This document shows positions 1-9,632 of a DNA stretch of 64,000 nucleotides, piece by piece. Both the position numbers and the translations under genes were made by a program. Numbering within the stretch: the first letter of the stretch is position 1; every line of letters begins with the position of its first letter. The notes under the pieces are model-generated. The model was given only the letters and a program-made list of their open reading frames with translations. It was not told the DNA's origin and ran no database searches. Origin of the DNA: Chitinophagales bacterium (GTDB lineage: Bacteria > Bacteroidota > Bacteroidia > Chitinophagales > UBA2359); the NCBI GenBank assembly GCA_041392475.1, contig JAWKLZ010000002.1, positions 2,178,501 through 2,242,500 on the forward strand, read 5' to 3'.

Positions 1-1574
1 ATCCAATTCCCCACCTCTTTCCCCTGCAAATCATACAATTGCAGCAATCCCTCTTTCGGCAAATCGTAGTCCACAAACACCTGTCCACTGCTTGTAGGAT
101 TCGGATACATTTTGAAGGAAAAAGCGGGAAGACCGTCCACTCCTTCAATCCCTACAATTTCTTCTCCTGTCACCACTTTGATGTCGAATCGGGAAGTATC
201 GGAACAGACGATGGCGGTCAAGGTCACAATGCGAGATTCTCCTTTGTTGGCATAAGAATGTGTCGGATGCAATTCTTCCGAAGTCGCACCATCGCCAAAA
301 TCCCACAAAAAGTGTCCTCCGTCTATGCTGTCGGGATAGACGTATTCGCTGAGATTTGTGAAGTGATAGGTAAGTGAATTGTCGGGGTCTTGTTCGGCGG
401 AGAAGGAGGTTTGGGGTTCGGTGAGGAGGCCCATGCAGTTGGTTTTGATGAGATAGACGTTGGCGCCAGGTTCGGGTAGGCTCTCGGTTCTGCCTGTCAT
501 TAGATAGCCACCGTCAGGTGTTTGAATCATATCGTAAAAATAATCATCGTCTTCTCCTCCATATTTTCTTTCCCACAATACATTTCCTGCTGCATCCATT
601 TTAGCAATTTTTGCATCATTTTTTTGGGTTTCTCCATCCCATTCATAACATCCTGCGCTTACAAAACTACCATCTTCCAACTCTATAATTTTAATCATAT
701 AGCAATCGGGATATACCTCCTCTGATATCCATTCTACTTCAAAATTGTTGTCCAATTTGATGAAAGCTGAGATGTAATTCTGAATTTGACTGCCCAACAA
801 CAAGCCGCCATCAGAAGTATGAATGAATAATCCTGCTTGGTCGACCTCTCCAAAATTGTAAATTTTTTGCCATTCTTTATTGCCTTCTTCGTCTATTTTC
901 ATCAACAATATATTTCCTTGTGGGGGACTTGTAAAGAAATTTAAATTGTTTAAGATTAACAGATAATATCCTCCTCCTTTTGCAGGTAGTAAGTCTCGTA
1001 TGCTATGATGATTACTGGAATTTAAAGGATAGGTTTTCTCCCAAAGTTTGTTACCATCTTCATCTATTTTGATTAAATAAGGAATCCAAAAACCCGACTC
1101 TTTCGTAATATGTCCTCCTAACAAAAATCCATTGTCGGTCGTTGGTGTTATAAAATCAGCTATGCTGCGATACTCTTCATTACCAATTAACATCGTTTTT
1201 TGATACTCTCGTTGATGATTCAACTCAATAAGTGCGCTTGTACAGGAATCTCCTATATGCTCATAACATCCTGTCAGTAAATAGCCTTTTGATGTAGGAA
1301 CAATCTCTGCAAAGTAAAAAGGTCTTGAGGTAGGGTAAACCTCACGTTGAACGGTATCACCATACTGATTTAAAAATACACCAAAACTTTTTGCAAAATT
1401 CTCATTTACTGAAAGCTGCCGTCCCAATACAAAATAGGTGGTATCATTAAGAGCAACAATTCTATGTCCTTGCTGTACATTCGTCCAACCAATAGACTTC
1501 TCGTAGTACTTAGCTTGACTCAACATTTCATTCCAAAAAAAAAGTCCAATTAACAATACATAAATATTTTTCAT
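1..1574 (-). CDS. Secreted PKD-domain protein with T9SS sorting tail (C-terminus cut by window edge)
   Basis: The minus-strand frame is open from an ATG at 1574 to the left edge, giving 524 visible residues. It begins with a hydrophobic signal peptide. Next come several beta-propeller-like repeats of the form 'K-D-x-x-G-N-x-x-W ... DGG-[FY]-L-L-x-G'. A PKD-like segment follows with the WDFGDG signature, and a type A T9SS sorting domain starts with YPNPTSSG at about residue 490. Such proteins are exported by Sec, then carried across the outer membrane and anchored or released by the type IX system. The ligand or substrate is unknown. The last strands of the sorting domain lie outside the window. 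The gene is 68 bp downstream of the 1643 stop, and a terminator hairpin lies between them, so it probably has its own promoter. Confidence 0.85.
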   Translation of the reverse strand, partial: MKNIYVLLIGLFFWNEMLSQAKYYEKSIGWTNVQQGHRIVALNDTTYFVLGRQLSVNENFAKSFGVFLNQYGDTVQREVYPTSRPFYFAEIVPTSKGYLLTGCYEHIGDSCTSALIELNHQREYQKTMLIGNEEYRSIADFITPTTDNGFLLGGHITKESGFWIPYLIKIDEDGNKLWEKTYPLNSSNHHSIRDLLPAKGGGYYLLILNNLNFFTSPPQGNILLMKIDEEGNKEWQKIYNFGEVDQAGLFIHTSDGGLLLGSQIQNYISAFIKLDNNFEVEWISEEVYPDCYMIKIIELEDGSFVSAGCYEWDGETQKNDAKIAKMDAAGNVLWERKYGGEDDDYFYDMIQTPDGGYLMTGRTESLPEPGANVYLIKTNCMGLLTEPQTSFSAEQDPDNSLTYHFTNLSEYVYPDSIDGGHFLWDFGDGATSEELHPTHSYANKGESRIVTLTAIVCSDTSRFDIKVVTGEEIVGIEGVDGLPAFSFKMYPNPTSSGQVFVDYDLPKEGLLQLYDLQGKEVGNW

Positions 1575-1604
1575 ACTATAATTCTGTTAGAAATAAAAGA
1601 AAAA

Positions 1605-1632
1605 CCTGTTTGAAATAAAACTTTCAAACAGG
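1605..1632 (-). terminator. Rho-independent terminator after the T9SS gene
   Basis: An 11-bp perfect inverted repeat (CCTGTTTGAAA at 1605-1615 and its complement at 1622-1632) has a 6-nt loop. Read on the minus strand it is followed by TTTTTCTTTT. It lies 10 bp past the stop codon at 1643. Confidence 0.8.
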
Positions 1633-1642
1633 CTTGAAAAAA

Positions 1643-4600
1643 TTATTTAAGGAGCATCAGCTTATTTGTTTCTAATAGCTTATTCTCTACAAAAAACTGA
1701 TAATAATAAATCCCATTGGGCAGCGAGCCTATATCAAAATCCAATATATCTTTTGTAGAAAAAGAATGGGACAATACCATTGTTCCATCTGCTCGATATA
1801 GTATTATATTTCCTGTTTCTAATGTCTCTAATGAATAGTTGATTTGAAACAAACCTGTTGTTGGATTTGGGTAAACCAAAAAGTCGAGATTTTCTATTTG
1901 TGTTTTGTGACTTCCGCCTTGTCCTGCCATTTCTGGTAAAGGAATGGGATAAAAGACACCTTCAATCGTACTCAATAAATTTTGAGCCTCAAACCCCATC
2001 TGAGTATAGGTTTCTGCTATGCCTCGAATCGTCTGTTTTTCAGCATAGTTTAGTTGAAACCAACTTCTTCCTCTTTGTTTTATGTTGAGGTAAATGGAAT
2101 GTAAATCCTTAAACTGCTGGTCGTTCAATGAATGAAGAGGGAAACTGGTTAAAATTTGTTGGGCAGGCGTAAAGCTGTTGTTTTCAATGTAATAAGGCAA
2201 CAAAAGTTTATCTGCTACTTTGGTATTCAAATTTTCCAACAAATCTACTCCCGATTCCACATCATCCATCGAAACATAATATTTTACCTTGGCAATTGCA
2301 GCTTGGTTTTTTTCTTTTTCATTGGGAATATCCAATATATCTTCGTCGCTTTTTAACCCAGTTATTCCACAATTAGCATTGTAGTCAGAAGCACCAACAC
2401 ATGACTCTATTTCCACAATAATAGGGTTATTTACACTTGGAAGATACTCATTGCCATCATTAATAGAGCGATGACTGTAAGTAAATCCATCATCTGCGTT
2501 GGGATTTGAAGTATCTGCCAACCATTCAATATCGAAAGTGACATTATCGGAGAAAAACCTATTGTCTGCTGGTAATTGTATAAATGGATCTCCACAATCT
2601 CCTTGGTCATCAAACATTCCCAAAGGGTCAAATGTACCAAACGGATAGTCTCGAATTTGTATAGAGTTAGCCTCTGTATCGTAAAAATCATTACAGGTAA
2701 CAGCAGCCGCATCATTGTCTCCAAAAATAGAAACATCGTAGAAATTACCAAAGTACTCATTGTTTCTAACAGGCATTGCCCCTCTACCTGGATGGGCTAT
2801 TAAGGTAGTAGCAAGAACTGTTTTGTGAATATCATTATTGGTCACTTCAAACTCACATCCTGCTAGTAAAATACCCAACATTTCTTGACTGGGAATAATA
2901 TCTTCATTGATTCGATTCTTATCAATTTCAATATCTGTTCCTCTTGCTTGAATTGCAGTCAAACAATTGTCAAAATCATTGTCAAATATAATATTAGTCG
3001 AACTATTGAGAATTGAGTTTAAAAAGTTTTTGAAAGAAACTCCAACCTCACAAAATTCAAATGTATTGATAGCACTTACATTTGCCCCTTCATCTTTTAA
3101 ATGAATTCCACTTGCATGTCTGCCCCTTACTCCATACTTGATACCACTAAATGTATTAGCTCCTATATCTATAAAATTGTAGGTATCTAACTCTACTCCA
3201 CTTTCCATGAATACAGGTTCATTGAATTCTGAAAAAGGATATGGTAGAGAGTTTTGCACCTCAAAATTTGCAGATCGTACATAATCTGTATTTCCTGTTG
3301 CGCCTGTGTTGAAATAATATCTAAAATAAGCACCATGAAAACAGTCTATAAAATTTGCTTCTTTGCTAATTTGACAAACTCCGCCAGCAGTATTGTAATT
3401 TTCGATTATATTTTCCTTATCAAAAGTATTGTTCAAATGGAAATCACTTGTCATGGTAAACTCATTGAAGTTTTGCAATTCATTTACTACTATCTCCTCC
3501 ATATTCATCACCTTCCAATTTGCATTTGCCACTCCTATGAGCGCATGTTGAATCGTTGTTGTAGATACTCTTAAAAAGCCATAATTCACATTTGTTATTC
3601 TTTTAACACCAAAACCAGGCCCCAACACTCGAATACCCTGCCACATACTGTTACATAAGCCGCTCAAAGTGCTGAATTCCAAAAACAATACTCCCCCTTG
3701 TTCTACCACAATTCTACCATTCGGCCCAAATTCAAATTCCATGTTATTTATGGTTAAATTAGTGCCATTGGGAATAAATAAAGTGCTATTCATTTTTATT
3801 GCACTTCTCGAAGGTAAAGAGAAAGCATCCATTAATCCATTATTAACAGCAGTCCAAGTAATAGGATTGTTATCATTGGCAGTCACTACAAAATCCTCAT
3901 TGATTAAATTTTCTGTTTGCTCCAAACAACACGCCACAGTTTCTGCTGTGGGTATATCTTCTGCACAGCATCCATCTTCAATAAAAATAGTCTTACAAAC
4001 AAAATCAACACAATCTTCAAATTCATTTATGATGGAATAACATATTTCATGTTGCCCCACTTCACCCTTGAAATTCACAGCACCCGTATTGGAATTGAGT
4101 GTATCAAAGGAGGCATTTGAAGTGCTGGAAAAAGTGCCCCCTACTATATTGGGGGTAATAGTGGGAAAATGCCCAAAACAAAATATATCTCCATTGTCTA
4201 GGTCAAAATCAAGGTTTAACTCAGGAGGACAACAATCTTCTGGTGTCTTGACCATAATTGTAGCCATTTCATTTGGAAGAGTTGGTTCACTATTTAAACA
4301 ATCTCCAACATACCTCAATCCGTTGGCACTTGGTAAGATATTTCTTCTTAGTTCATATTGGGTCGGTATTTTCGGACAAACGGTTATTTGACTTTCAGAA
4401 CCGTTCAAAGGGTTTCCCAAGCCGTCCAATTCCAAAATTTCTCCCGTATTGACATTTCGCCATTGATACGCCATATTTGATATACTACCACATATCTCCT
4501 TCCCTATAGTAATACATTCTCCACAATTTACAATATTCAAAGTTTGATCTTCTAAATGTTCCCATTCAATCAATTCTACTTGGTCTAATAAAAGGTAGGT

Positions 4601-5074
4601 TCTTTGTGTTTGATTCACTCCTACAAAATACAAGGAATTGTACTGTCTTTGTGGGTTAGGATGTTCTTGTGCTGTAAAACAACTCACTACTTGTAGCCAA
4701 GTGCTTCCTTGCGGGAGATTTTGCATAGCAACTCCTTGAATTAATACTTGACGATTCGCAGGAAAATTGCCAGACTCTCCTGAAGCCGTCCAATCTGTAT
4801 TGTCCACCAACAAGACGTTGAAATCTTCCAAACCGCCAGTATAATTACCATTATTACCATTACCCCATTGAAGGAAAGATAGATTTATAAAAACAGACAA
4901 TATATAATCCTCGCCTTCTACTGGAAAAGTCGGTGTAAAAACGCTTTCACCATTAAAATCATCTAAGGGACTAATTGGGTTCGTTCTCATACCAATAAAA
5001 CCATTATTGGGAGGATTCGCATTCCATGAATTTACGATAGATATAGATCCATTAATAAGTATTGGTACTTGATC
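1643..5074 (-). pseudogene. C-terminal fragment of IS-interrupted T9SS surface protein (beta-helix-like, sorting domain)
   Basis: This is the 3' part of a gene split by the insertion sequence at 5075-6462. The first in-frame ATG after the break is at 4990, leaving an open frame of 1,115 aa without a signal peptide. Frame arithmetic and the junction sequence show that removing the IS plus one 9-bp duplication joins it in frame to the fragment at 6463-8114: ...DYWVDQV then PILINGS.... The reconstructed protein is about 1,684 aa. This fragment holds Cys-rich segments (CCPPEL, DGCCAED), then a long Asn-rich stretch of short beta-strands typical of right-handed parallel beta-helices (about residues 380-800 of the fragment). 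It ends in a T9SS type A tail (VYPNPTTGLFQINYSL ... LPNGIYYYQF ... LLLK). Export is unlikely unless the IS excises, because the signal peptide is on the other fragment. Confidence 0.85.
5066..5074. repeat. Left copy of the 9-bp target-site duplication
   Basis: TACTTGATC directly abuts the left inverted repeat of the insertion sequence. The same nine bases abut the right end at 6463-6471. Confidence 0.95.
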
Positions 5075-6462
5075 CAGCTATTCTCGGTTTAAAATAATTT
5101 TAATATGACAATATACAAAAAAAAGCTTTTATTTGTGCTAAAAAGTTGAATGATAGATAATTTAATCGAAACAGTACGTAGTAATTTTGAGGAAATAAAA
5201 GACCATAGAGCATCTAATTCGACCTATACTTTGGTAAATTTACTAATGACAGGTTTTGCAATGTTTTCTCTCAAAGACCCTTCCTTATCGCACTTTCGAG
5301 GGCTATACCCTATTCGTTCAGCCAACCTTGAAAGAGTGTATGGTATAGATTCATTACCTTCAGACATAGCTCTTCGAGAAGGCTTAGATGGTGTAAGTCC
5401 ATCCGATTTGCAATCGAAATTCAAAGCTCCAATTGATTTATTATCAAAAAAAGGAGTGTTTAAAAGCCGTTATGTTTTAGATGGTTATGTAGCAATTCCT
5501 TTCGATGCGACGGGTCATTATTGCTCAAATAAAAAAGGTTGTCCTCAGTGTTTGGTAAAAAATCATAAGAATGGGAAACAAACATTTTATCATCAATTAT
5601 TGGGAGCCGCAGCGGTACATCCTAAGCAATCTACTGTTTTTCCAATTGCTTGTGAAGCAATCGTTCAGCAAGATGGAAATCAGAAAAATGATTGTGAGTT
5701 GAATGCTTGTAAACGCTTGATTCCTAAGGTGCGTAAAATGTTACCCAACGAGAAAATCATTGCTATATTTGATGCCTTATACCCCAATGGTTTTCATATC
5801 AAGGAGTTAGAAAAAGAAGATATGCGATATGTGATTGGCATTAAAGGTCAAAGTTATGTCAATATTCAGGTTCAAAGACTTCGGGAAGCAGGCAAGTTAC
5901 AAAGCCGTACTTGGCAAAAAGACAATAAAACCTGTACTGCCTACTTTACAAATGGTCTTATTTTGAATGGAACTCACTTAGATGTTAAAACCAACTACTT
6001 TGAATATAAAGAAGTAGATAATCAAACAGGAAAGCAAGTTTTCTATAGCACTTGGATAACAGATATACCTATTAATGAGCAGAATATAGAGGAATTAGTT
6101 GCAGTAGCCAGAGCCAGATGGAAAATCGAAAATGAAACTTTCAATACCTTGAAAAATCAAGGCTATCATTTAGAGCATAATTATGGGCATGGAAAAAAGC
6201 ATTTAACGACCAATTTTGCCTTGCTGACATTCTTAGCATTTTTAGTCGACCAAATAGCTCAACATATGGATACTTATTTTCAAAAAGCAAAGGCTACTTG
6301 TGGAACTTTCAAAGCTTTTTGGGAGAGAATTAGGGGGATTTTCTATCTAATTCCAGTGAAATCAATGAGGGCAATTTATAAATTTATTTGCCTTAATAAG
6401 CAGTTAAATATAGTTCCTTTAGAGTAAAATATATTGACCTTTTTATAAACCGAGAATAGCTG
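5075..6462 (+). mobile_element. Complete insertion sequence, 1,388 bp, 17-bp terminal inverted repeats, 9-bp target duplication
   Basis: Both ends read CAGCTATTCTCGGTTTA going inwards (5075-5091, and as its complement 6446-6462), a perfect 17-bp terminal inverted repeat. TACTTGATC is duplicated on the two sides. One full-length transposase gene (5150-6427) fills the element. Intact ends, an undamaged transposase and identical duplications point to a recent insertion. The transposase is DDE-type of the IS4/ISNCY kind. I do not assign a named IS. Confidence 0.95.
5150..6427 (+). CDS. DDE transposase of the insertion sequence
   Basis: A 425-aa transposase. An N-terminal helical segment (LMTGFAMFSLKDPSL ... 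NLERVYGIDSLPSD) precedes a DDE-type RNase-H-like catalytic core. Candidate catalytic residues are D119 (PFDATG), D208 (IFDALYP) and E327 in the RWKIE...LK motif. The segment HYCSNKKGCPQCL followed by YHQLLGAAAVHP and QDGNQKNDCELNA matches a large group of bacterial transposases often filed as ISNCY or IS4-like. That is recalled from family features, not from a search. Length is normal and there is no frameshift, so the protein is probably functional. The start ATG is 75 bp inside the left end. Confidence 0.93.
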   Translation: MIDNLIETVRSNFEEIKDHRASNSTYTLVNLLMTGFAMFSLKDPSLSHFRGLYPIRSANLERVYGIDSLPSDIALREGLDGVSPSDLQSKFKAPIDLLSKKGVFKSRYVLDGYVAIPFDATGHYCSNKKGCPQCLVKNHKNGKQTFYHQLLGAAAVHPKQSTVFPIACEAIVQQDGNQKNDCELNACKRLIPKVRKMLPNEKIIAIFDALYPNGFHIKELEKEDMRYVIGIKGQSYVNIQVQRLREAGKLQSRTWQKDNKTCTAYFTNGLILNGTHLDVKTNYFEYKEVDNQTGKQVFYSTWITDIPINEQNIEELVAVARARWKIENETFNTLKNQGYHLEHNYGHGKKHLTTNFALLTFLAFLVDQIAQHMDTYFQKAKATCGTFKAFWERIRGIFYLIPVKSMRAIYKFICLNKQLNIVPLE

Positions 6463-6471
6463 TACTTGATC
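6463..6471. repeat. Right copy of the 9-bp target-site duplication
   Basis: TACTTGATC immediately follows the right inverted repeat and is identical to 5066-5074. Confidence 0.95.
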
Positions 6472-8033
6472 TACCCAGTAGTCAGGTGAGCCATTTCCTC
6501 TATTCCAAGCATCTACCGTACAATTACCACCTAATTGGTGAGGGGTGATAATCGGTTGTGTTGAATTACAATTAGTATTAGAAGTTGAAATCTGACTATT
6601 GCAAATCAAATTACAGGCATCAATAAATCCCTCTGAACAAAAATCTAAACAAGGAGAAACAGATATATAAATGAATTCCATATTGGTCTTATTCCCTTCA
6701 TTATTTGGAATATATCGAATAATATTAAGGTCTAAATTTCCTGGTTGAAAGCTTATACTATTTTGGTTAACAGTAATTTGCCCTCCTCCTTTTACTATTT
6801 CAAAACAAGGGTCGTAAGTCCCGAATGAAGATATATTTACATCGTTTGCTAAAATATCATCAAAAAATATTTCTAAGGTTTCACACTGAGCAATTATATA
6901 CCTATGCTCACAATTTTCTGTTCCAGAATCATAAATACCTTTGTCACCTGCTGCTGCTGCTGTATTCTGACCACATTGATAATCTGGCGAATAAGAAATA
7001 GCTCCATATTCCCCTGTTGTCTCATACCCCAAAGCACACAAAACTTTTACTTCTTCAACAGTAGGTACTCTGATAGGTTGGTTATTAGCATTATTTTGAA
7101 CAGCAGGGTTCATAACAAAATGCCAGTTTCCACATGAATTGTCAAAATGACTCAAACTACTACCGGGTTTCCATCCTGTTGTAGGCGCATAAATAGGTAA
7201 GTTTAATTGGTTTGTAATAAATCGAATTTCATTGCACCCTGCAATAAGATTTGTACTTGGGGTACTGAAAGTAGCTTCATAACAACCGTCCTGTAATGCT
7301 AATAAATTAAGCCCATTACTTTGCAAGAACAAATCAAAAGGGGAGTACAAACCTGCCTGCCCAACTACATTGTTGCCATACAAGCTACTCCCATCTGAAT
7401 CAATAAAAGATGCAATACCCAACATATGCAGCATTTCATGTAAAATCACTTGGTAAAAATCAGTATTGGTACTGCTATTTGGAGATAAATCAGATAAATT
7501 ATAATTCCAATTAATAGATTCATGAAAATTTACATTTAGTAAACCATGATTCGTTTTTTCTATTATGGAGGTGAGTAAAGGAAATTCAGTAGGGTCAACT
7601 CCACTATTGATAACTTTCCAAACATTTCCATACATCACTCCTGGAAGGCTATTGTTTTCATTGGAAAAATTGTAGTAAAATGAACTCGCACTTGCTCCTT
7701 GCACACCACTTCCTAATGGGATGTACTGAGCCTTTAGCTGAATTCTTAATTCGGGAGGTGTATCTTCATTTACATTTCCGTCACAAGAAAGAGGTGTTTC
7801 TACCAAAAGAACAGAAATATCTCTCAAAACTTGTTCAATGACATCTATTGCTGCTTGTGGGAAATCATCTGCTAATTCCAATACAAAGTTCATCCCTTCT
7901 CCCGAAAACTCATGAATACCATCAATTTTTGTTATCGAATTGTAGGATATGTCTTTAGGCGAATATACATTCCCAAATCTATCATAAATTTGAACTATAT
8001 TATTTGACTCTTCTGAGTTTTGTCCAAACAAAT

Positions 8034-8045
8034 CCCCCCCCCCCC
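8034..8045 (-). repeat. Homopolymer G(12)/C(12) in the signal-peptide coding region
   Basis: Twelve C on the plus strand, read as twelve G on the coding strand, sit between the hydrophobic core and the cleavage region of a signal peptide. Twelve G put the ATG-started signal peptide out of frame with the protease domain. Ten or thirteen G would join them. It is the longest G/C homopolymer I noticed in the window. Confidence 0.85.
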
Positions 8046-8114
8046 TATAATACCTAAACCCATCACAAACAACAAGTAATACAAACAAATCCACTTAAAA
8101 TAATAATTCATCAT

Positions 8115-8436
8115 AACAAAAACGATTTTAGAAATTAAATAATTCATGGTTTATAGCACCTTCAAGATACTACAAAAAAAGAAGAATCACAATGCTTAAT
8201 TTTTAAACATCAAATAAATTGACTATTATTTTGTTATGGAAAATAACAAAATGATTCTTCTCAAAAAAATATGAATTGCAGAAAAATAGTTTTGTTTGAA
8301 TATATGACTATAAAATGACGAAATAGAAAAAGCCTTTGGATGAGTTTATAGAACCCATTCCTTTTTTCTAATGGCTGAGTTGTCAAAAGCAGAGAACTAT
8401 TGAAAATTCCTTAACTTTGGCGAAAATATCTCCCAA
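8115..8436. other. Intergenic spacer between divergent genes
   Basis: 322 bp, AT-rich, with no convincing ORF or RNA. TAACTTTG at 8412-8419 fits the Bacteroidota -7 consensus TAnnTTTG and lies 17 bp before the CPBP protease start. No clear TTG box at the expected distance was found. Confidence 0.5.
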
Positions 8437-9381
8437 ATGGAACCACATCCTTTTATTGGTATCAATCAACGTTCTTATGGCTCTCAATTCCTAACATTTA
8501 CATTCATTGTATTGTCATCGTATGTTATATTCAGTCTGATAGGCCTGGGGGTATTACTAATCATAGGTGGCCAAAGTTTAGAATCTATTCAGTCAATGGA
8601 CTTTGTGAATATGTCGAAAGGAGATATCAACCTATATAAGGTGATGCAAGTGTTGTCTTCAATTGGTATTTTCATCATCCCTGCGGTTATTTTCAGTTAT
8701 TTAAAAACAGGCGATGGACTGCAATACCTTCAATGGAAAAAAGGGGCAGAAATCAATCCTACTATTTTGTCGGTTGTCATTATGGTGGTAGCCTTTCCCG
8801 TCTTACTTGTATTAATGATTGCAAATCAGGCAATGGTACTGCCCGATTTTTTGCAAGGGATGGAAACTTGGATGAAAGAACAGGAGTTGCAATTAGCAGG
8901 TTTGACAGAGGTATTTTTGCAGATGGATAGCATAGGAGATTTTCTCTTGAATTTATTGATGATAGCCATTATTCCTGCTATTGGAGAAGAGATGTTGTTT
9001 AGGGGAGGACTCCAAAAACTATTGCAGGACTGGACAAAAAAGCCACATCTGGCGATTTTTATCAGTGCAGCGATTTTTAGTGCCATACACGTTCAGTTTT
9101 ACGGTTTTGTGCCTCGTATGATCATTGGTATGTTGTTGGGTTATTTGTTTTATTGGAGCAATAACTTATGGTATCCCATCATCGGGCATTTTATCAACAA
9201 TGGCGTACAAGTAGTAGCAGTATATGCAGGACAAATGGATATTTCGAGCGAAACACCTACATTTGAAACCATGCCAACAGATGCAAAAACGAGCTTGCTT
9301 TTTATGGTTGTTGGTAGTTTGGTACTTGGGTCGGTTTTACTGTATTTGTTTCGGAGTAACTTTAAATATGCGGAGGCATAA
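8437..9381 (+). CDS. CPBP family intramembrane glutamic endopeptidase
   Basis: 314 aa with about six to eight hydrophobic segments. It carries the full CPBP/Abi signature: the glutamate pair E184-E185 and R189 in EEMLFRGG, a membrane histidine H218 in FSAIHVQF, and HFxxN with H251 and N255. These residues form the active site of Rce1-type intramembrane proteases, which cleave prenylated or other membrane peptides. Bacterial substrates are mostly unknown, with roles proposed in bacteriocin immunity and signalling. It is the first gene of a probable operon: DUF2007 follows after 44 bp, then cdsA overlapping by 4 bp. Confidence 0.92.
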   Translation: MEPHPFIGINQRSYGSQFLTFTFIVLSSYVIFSLIGLGVLLIIGGQSLESIQSMDFVNMSKGDINLYKVMQVLSSIGIFIIPAVIFSYLKTGDGLQYLQWKKGAEINPTILSVVIMVVAFPVLLVLMIANQAMVLPDFLQGMETWMKEQELQLAGLTEVFLQMDSIGDFLLNLLMIAIIPAIGEEMLFRGGLQKLLQDWTKKPHLAIFISAAIFSAIHVQFYGFVPRMIIGMLLGYLFYWSNNLWYPIIGHFINNGVQVVAVYAGQMDISSETPTFETMPTDAKTSLLFMVVGSLVLGSVLLYLFRSNFKYAEA

Positions 9382-9425
9382 AAAAATAACAATCTTTTGA
9401 TTATACTTTAATTTGGATTTGTTTT

Positions 9426-9632
9426 ATGGATAATACTTGGGTAAAAATATACAGCACACCACAACATCATTTAGCAGAAATCGCTAAGGGTGTATTGAAG
9501 GAAAATGACATTGACAGTGTGATACTCAACAAGAAAGATTCTGCCTACAATATGTGGGGTGAAGTAGAATTGTACACTAGCGAAAAACAAGCTGTAGAGG
9601 CAATGAGCATCATAAAGCAGCATGATTTATGA
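9426..9632 (+). CDS. DUF2007 domain-containing small protein
   Basis: 68 aa. The pattern W-x-K-I-Y-S-T, then AEIAKGVLKENDIDSVILNKKDSAY and ELYTSEKQAVEAMSII matches the DUF2007 fold, a small ferredoxin-like signal-transducing-type domain of unknown function. It has no signal peptide or membrane segment, so it is predicted cytosolic. Its stop overlaps the cdsA start (ATGA at 9629-9632), which implies translational coupling. The order CPBP-DUF2007-cdsA recurs in Bacteroidota, as I recall, hinting at a link to membrane lipid biogenesis. Confidence 0.85.
   Translation: MDNTWVKIYSTPQHHLAEIAKGVLKENDIDSVILNKKDSAYNMWGEVELYTSEKQAVEAMSIIKQHDL

Larger units (their letters stand above)
6463..8114 (-). 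pseudogene. N-terminal fragment of IS-interrupted T9SS protein: signal peptide plus metalloprotease-like domain
   Basis: This is the 5' part of the gene split at 5075-6462. The long frame can be opened only from a GTG at 8094. It runs 25 codons into the IS and stops at 6376, so the last residues are IS-encoded. The domain carries HEMLHMLGIAS, a zinc-binding HExxHxxG motif typical of metzincin-like proteases. A natural start lies just upstream: tandem ATGs at 8112-8114 and 8109-8111 open a convincing signal peptide (basic residue, hydrophobic core, ...DLFGQ). That frame joins the main frame only if the G-run at 8034-8045 is 10 or 13 long, and it is 12 here. The gene is therefore doubly broken as sequenced: by the IS and by the out-of-frame homopolymer. 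A base-call error in the homopolymer remains possible. Confidence 0.8.

Noticed and set aside
39..377. Plus-strand ORF of 112 aa
   Set aside because: It is antisense to the open T9SS/PKD frame that spans 1-1574 on the minus strand and has no family signature.
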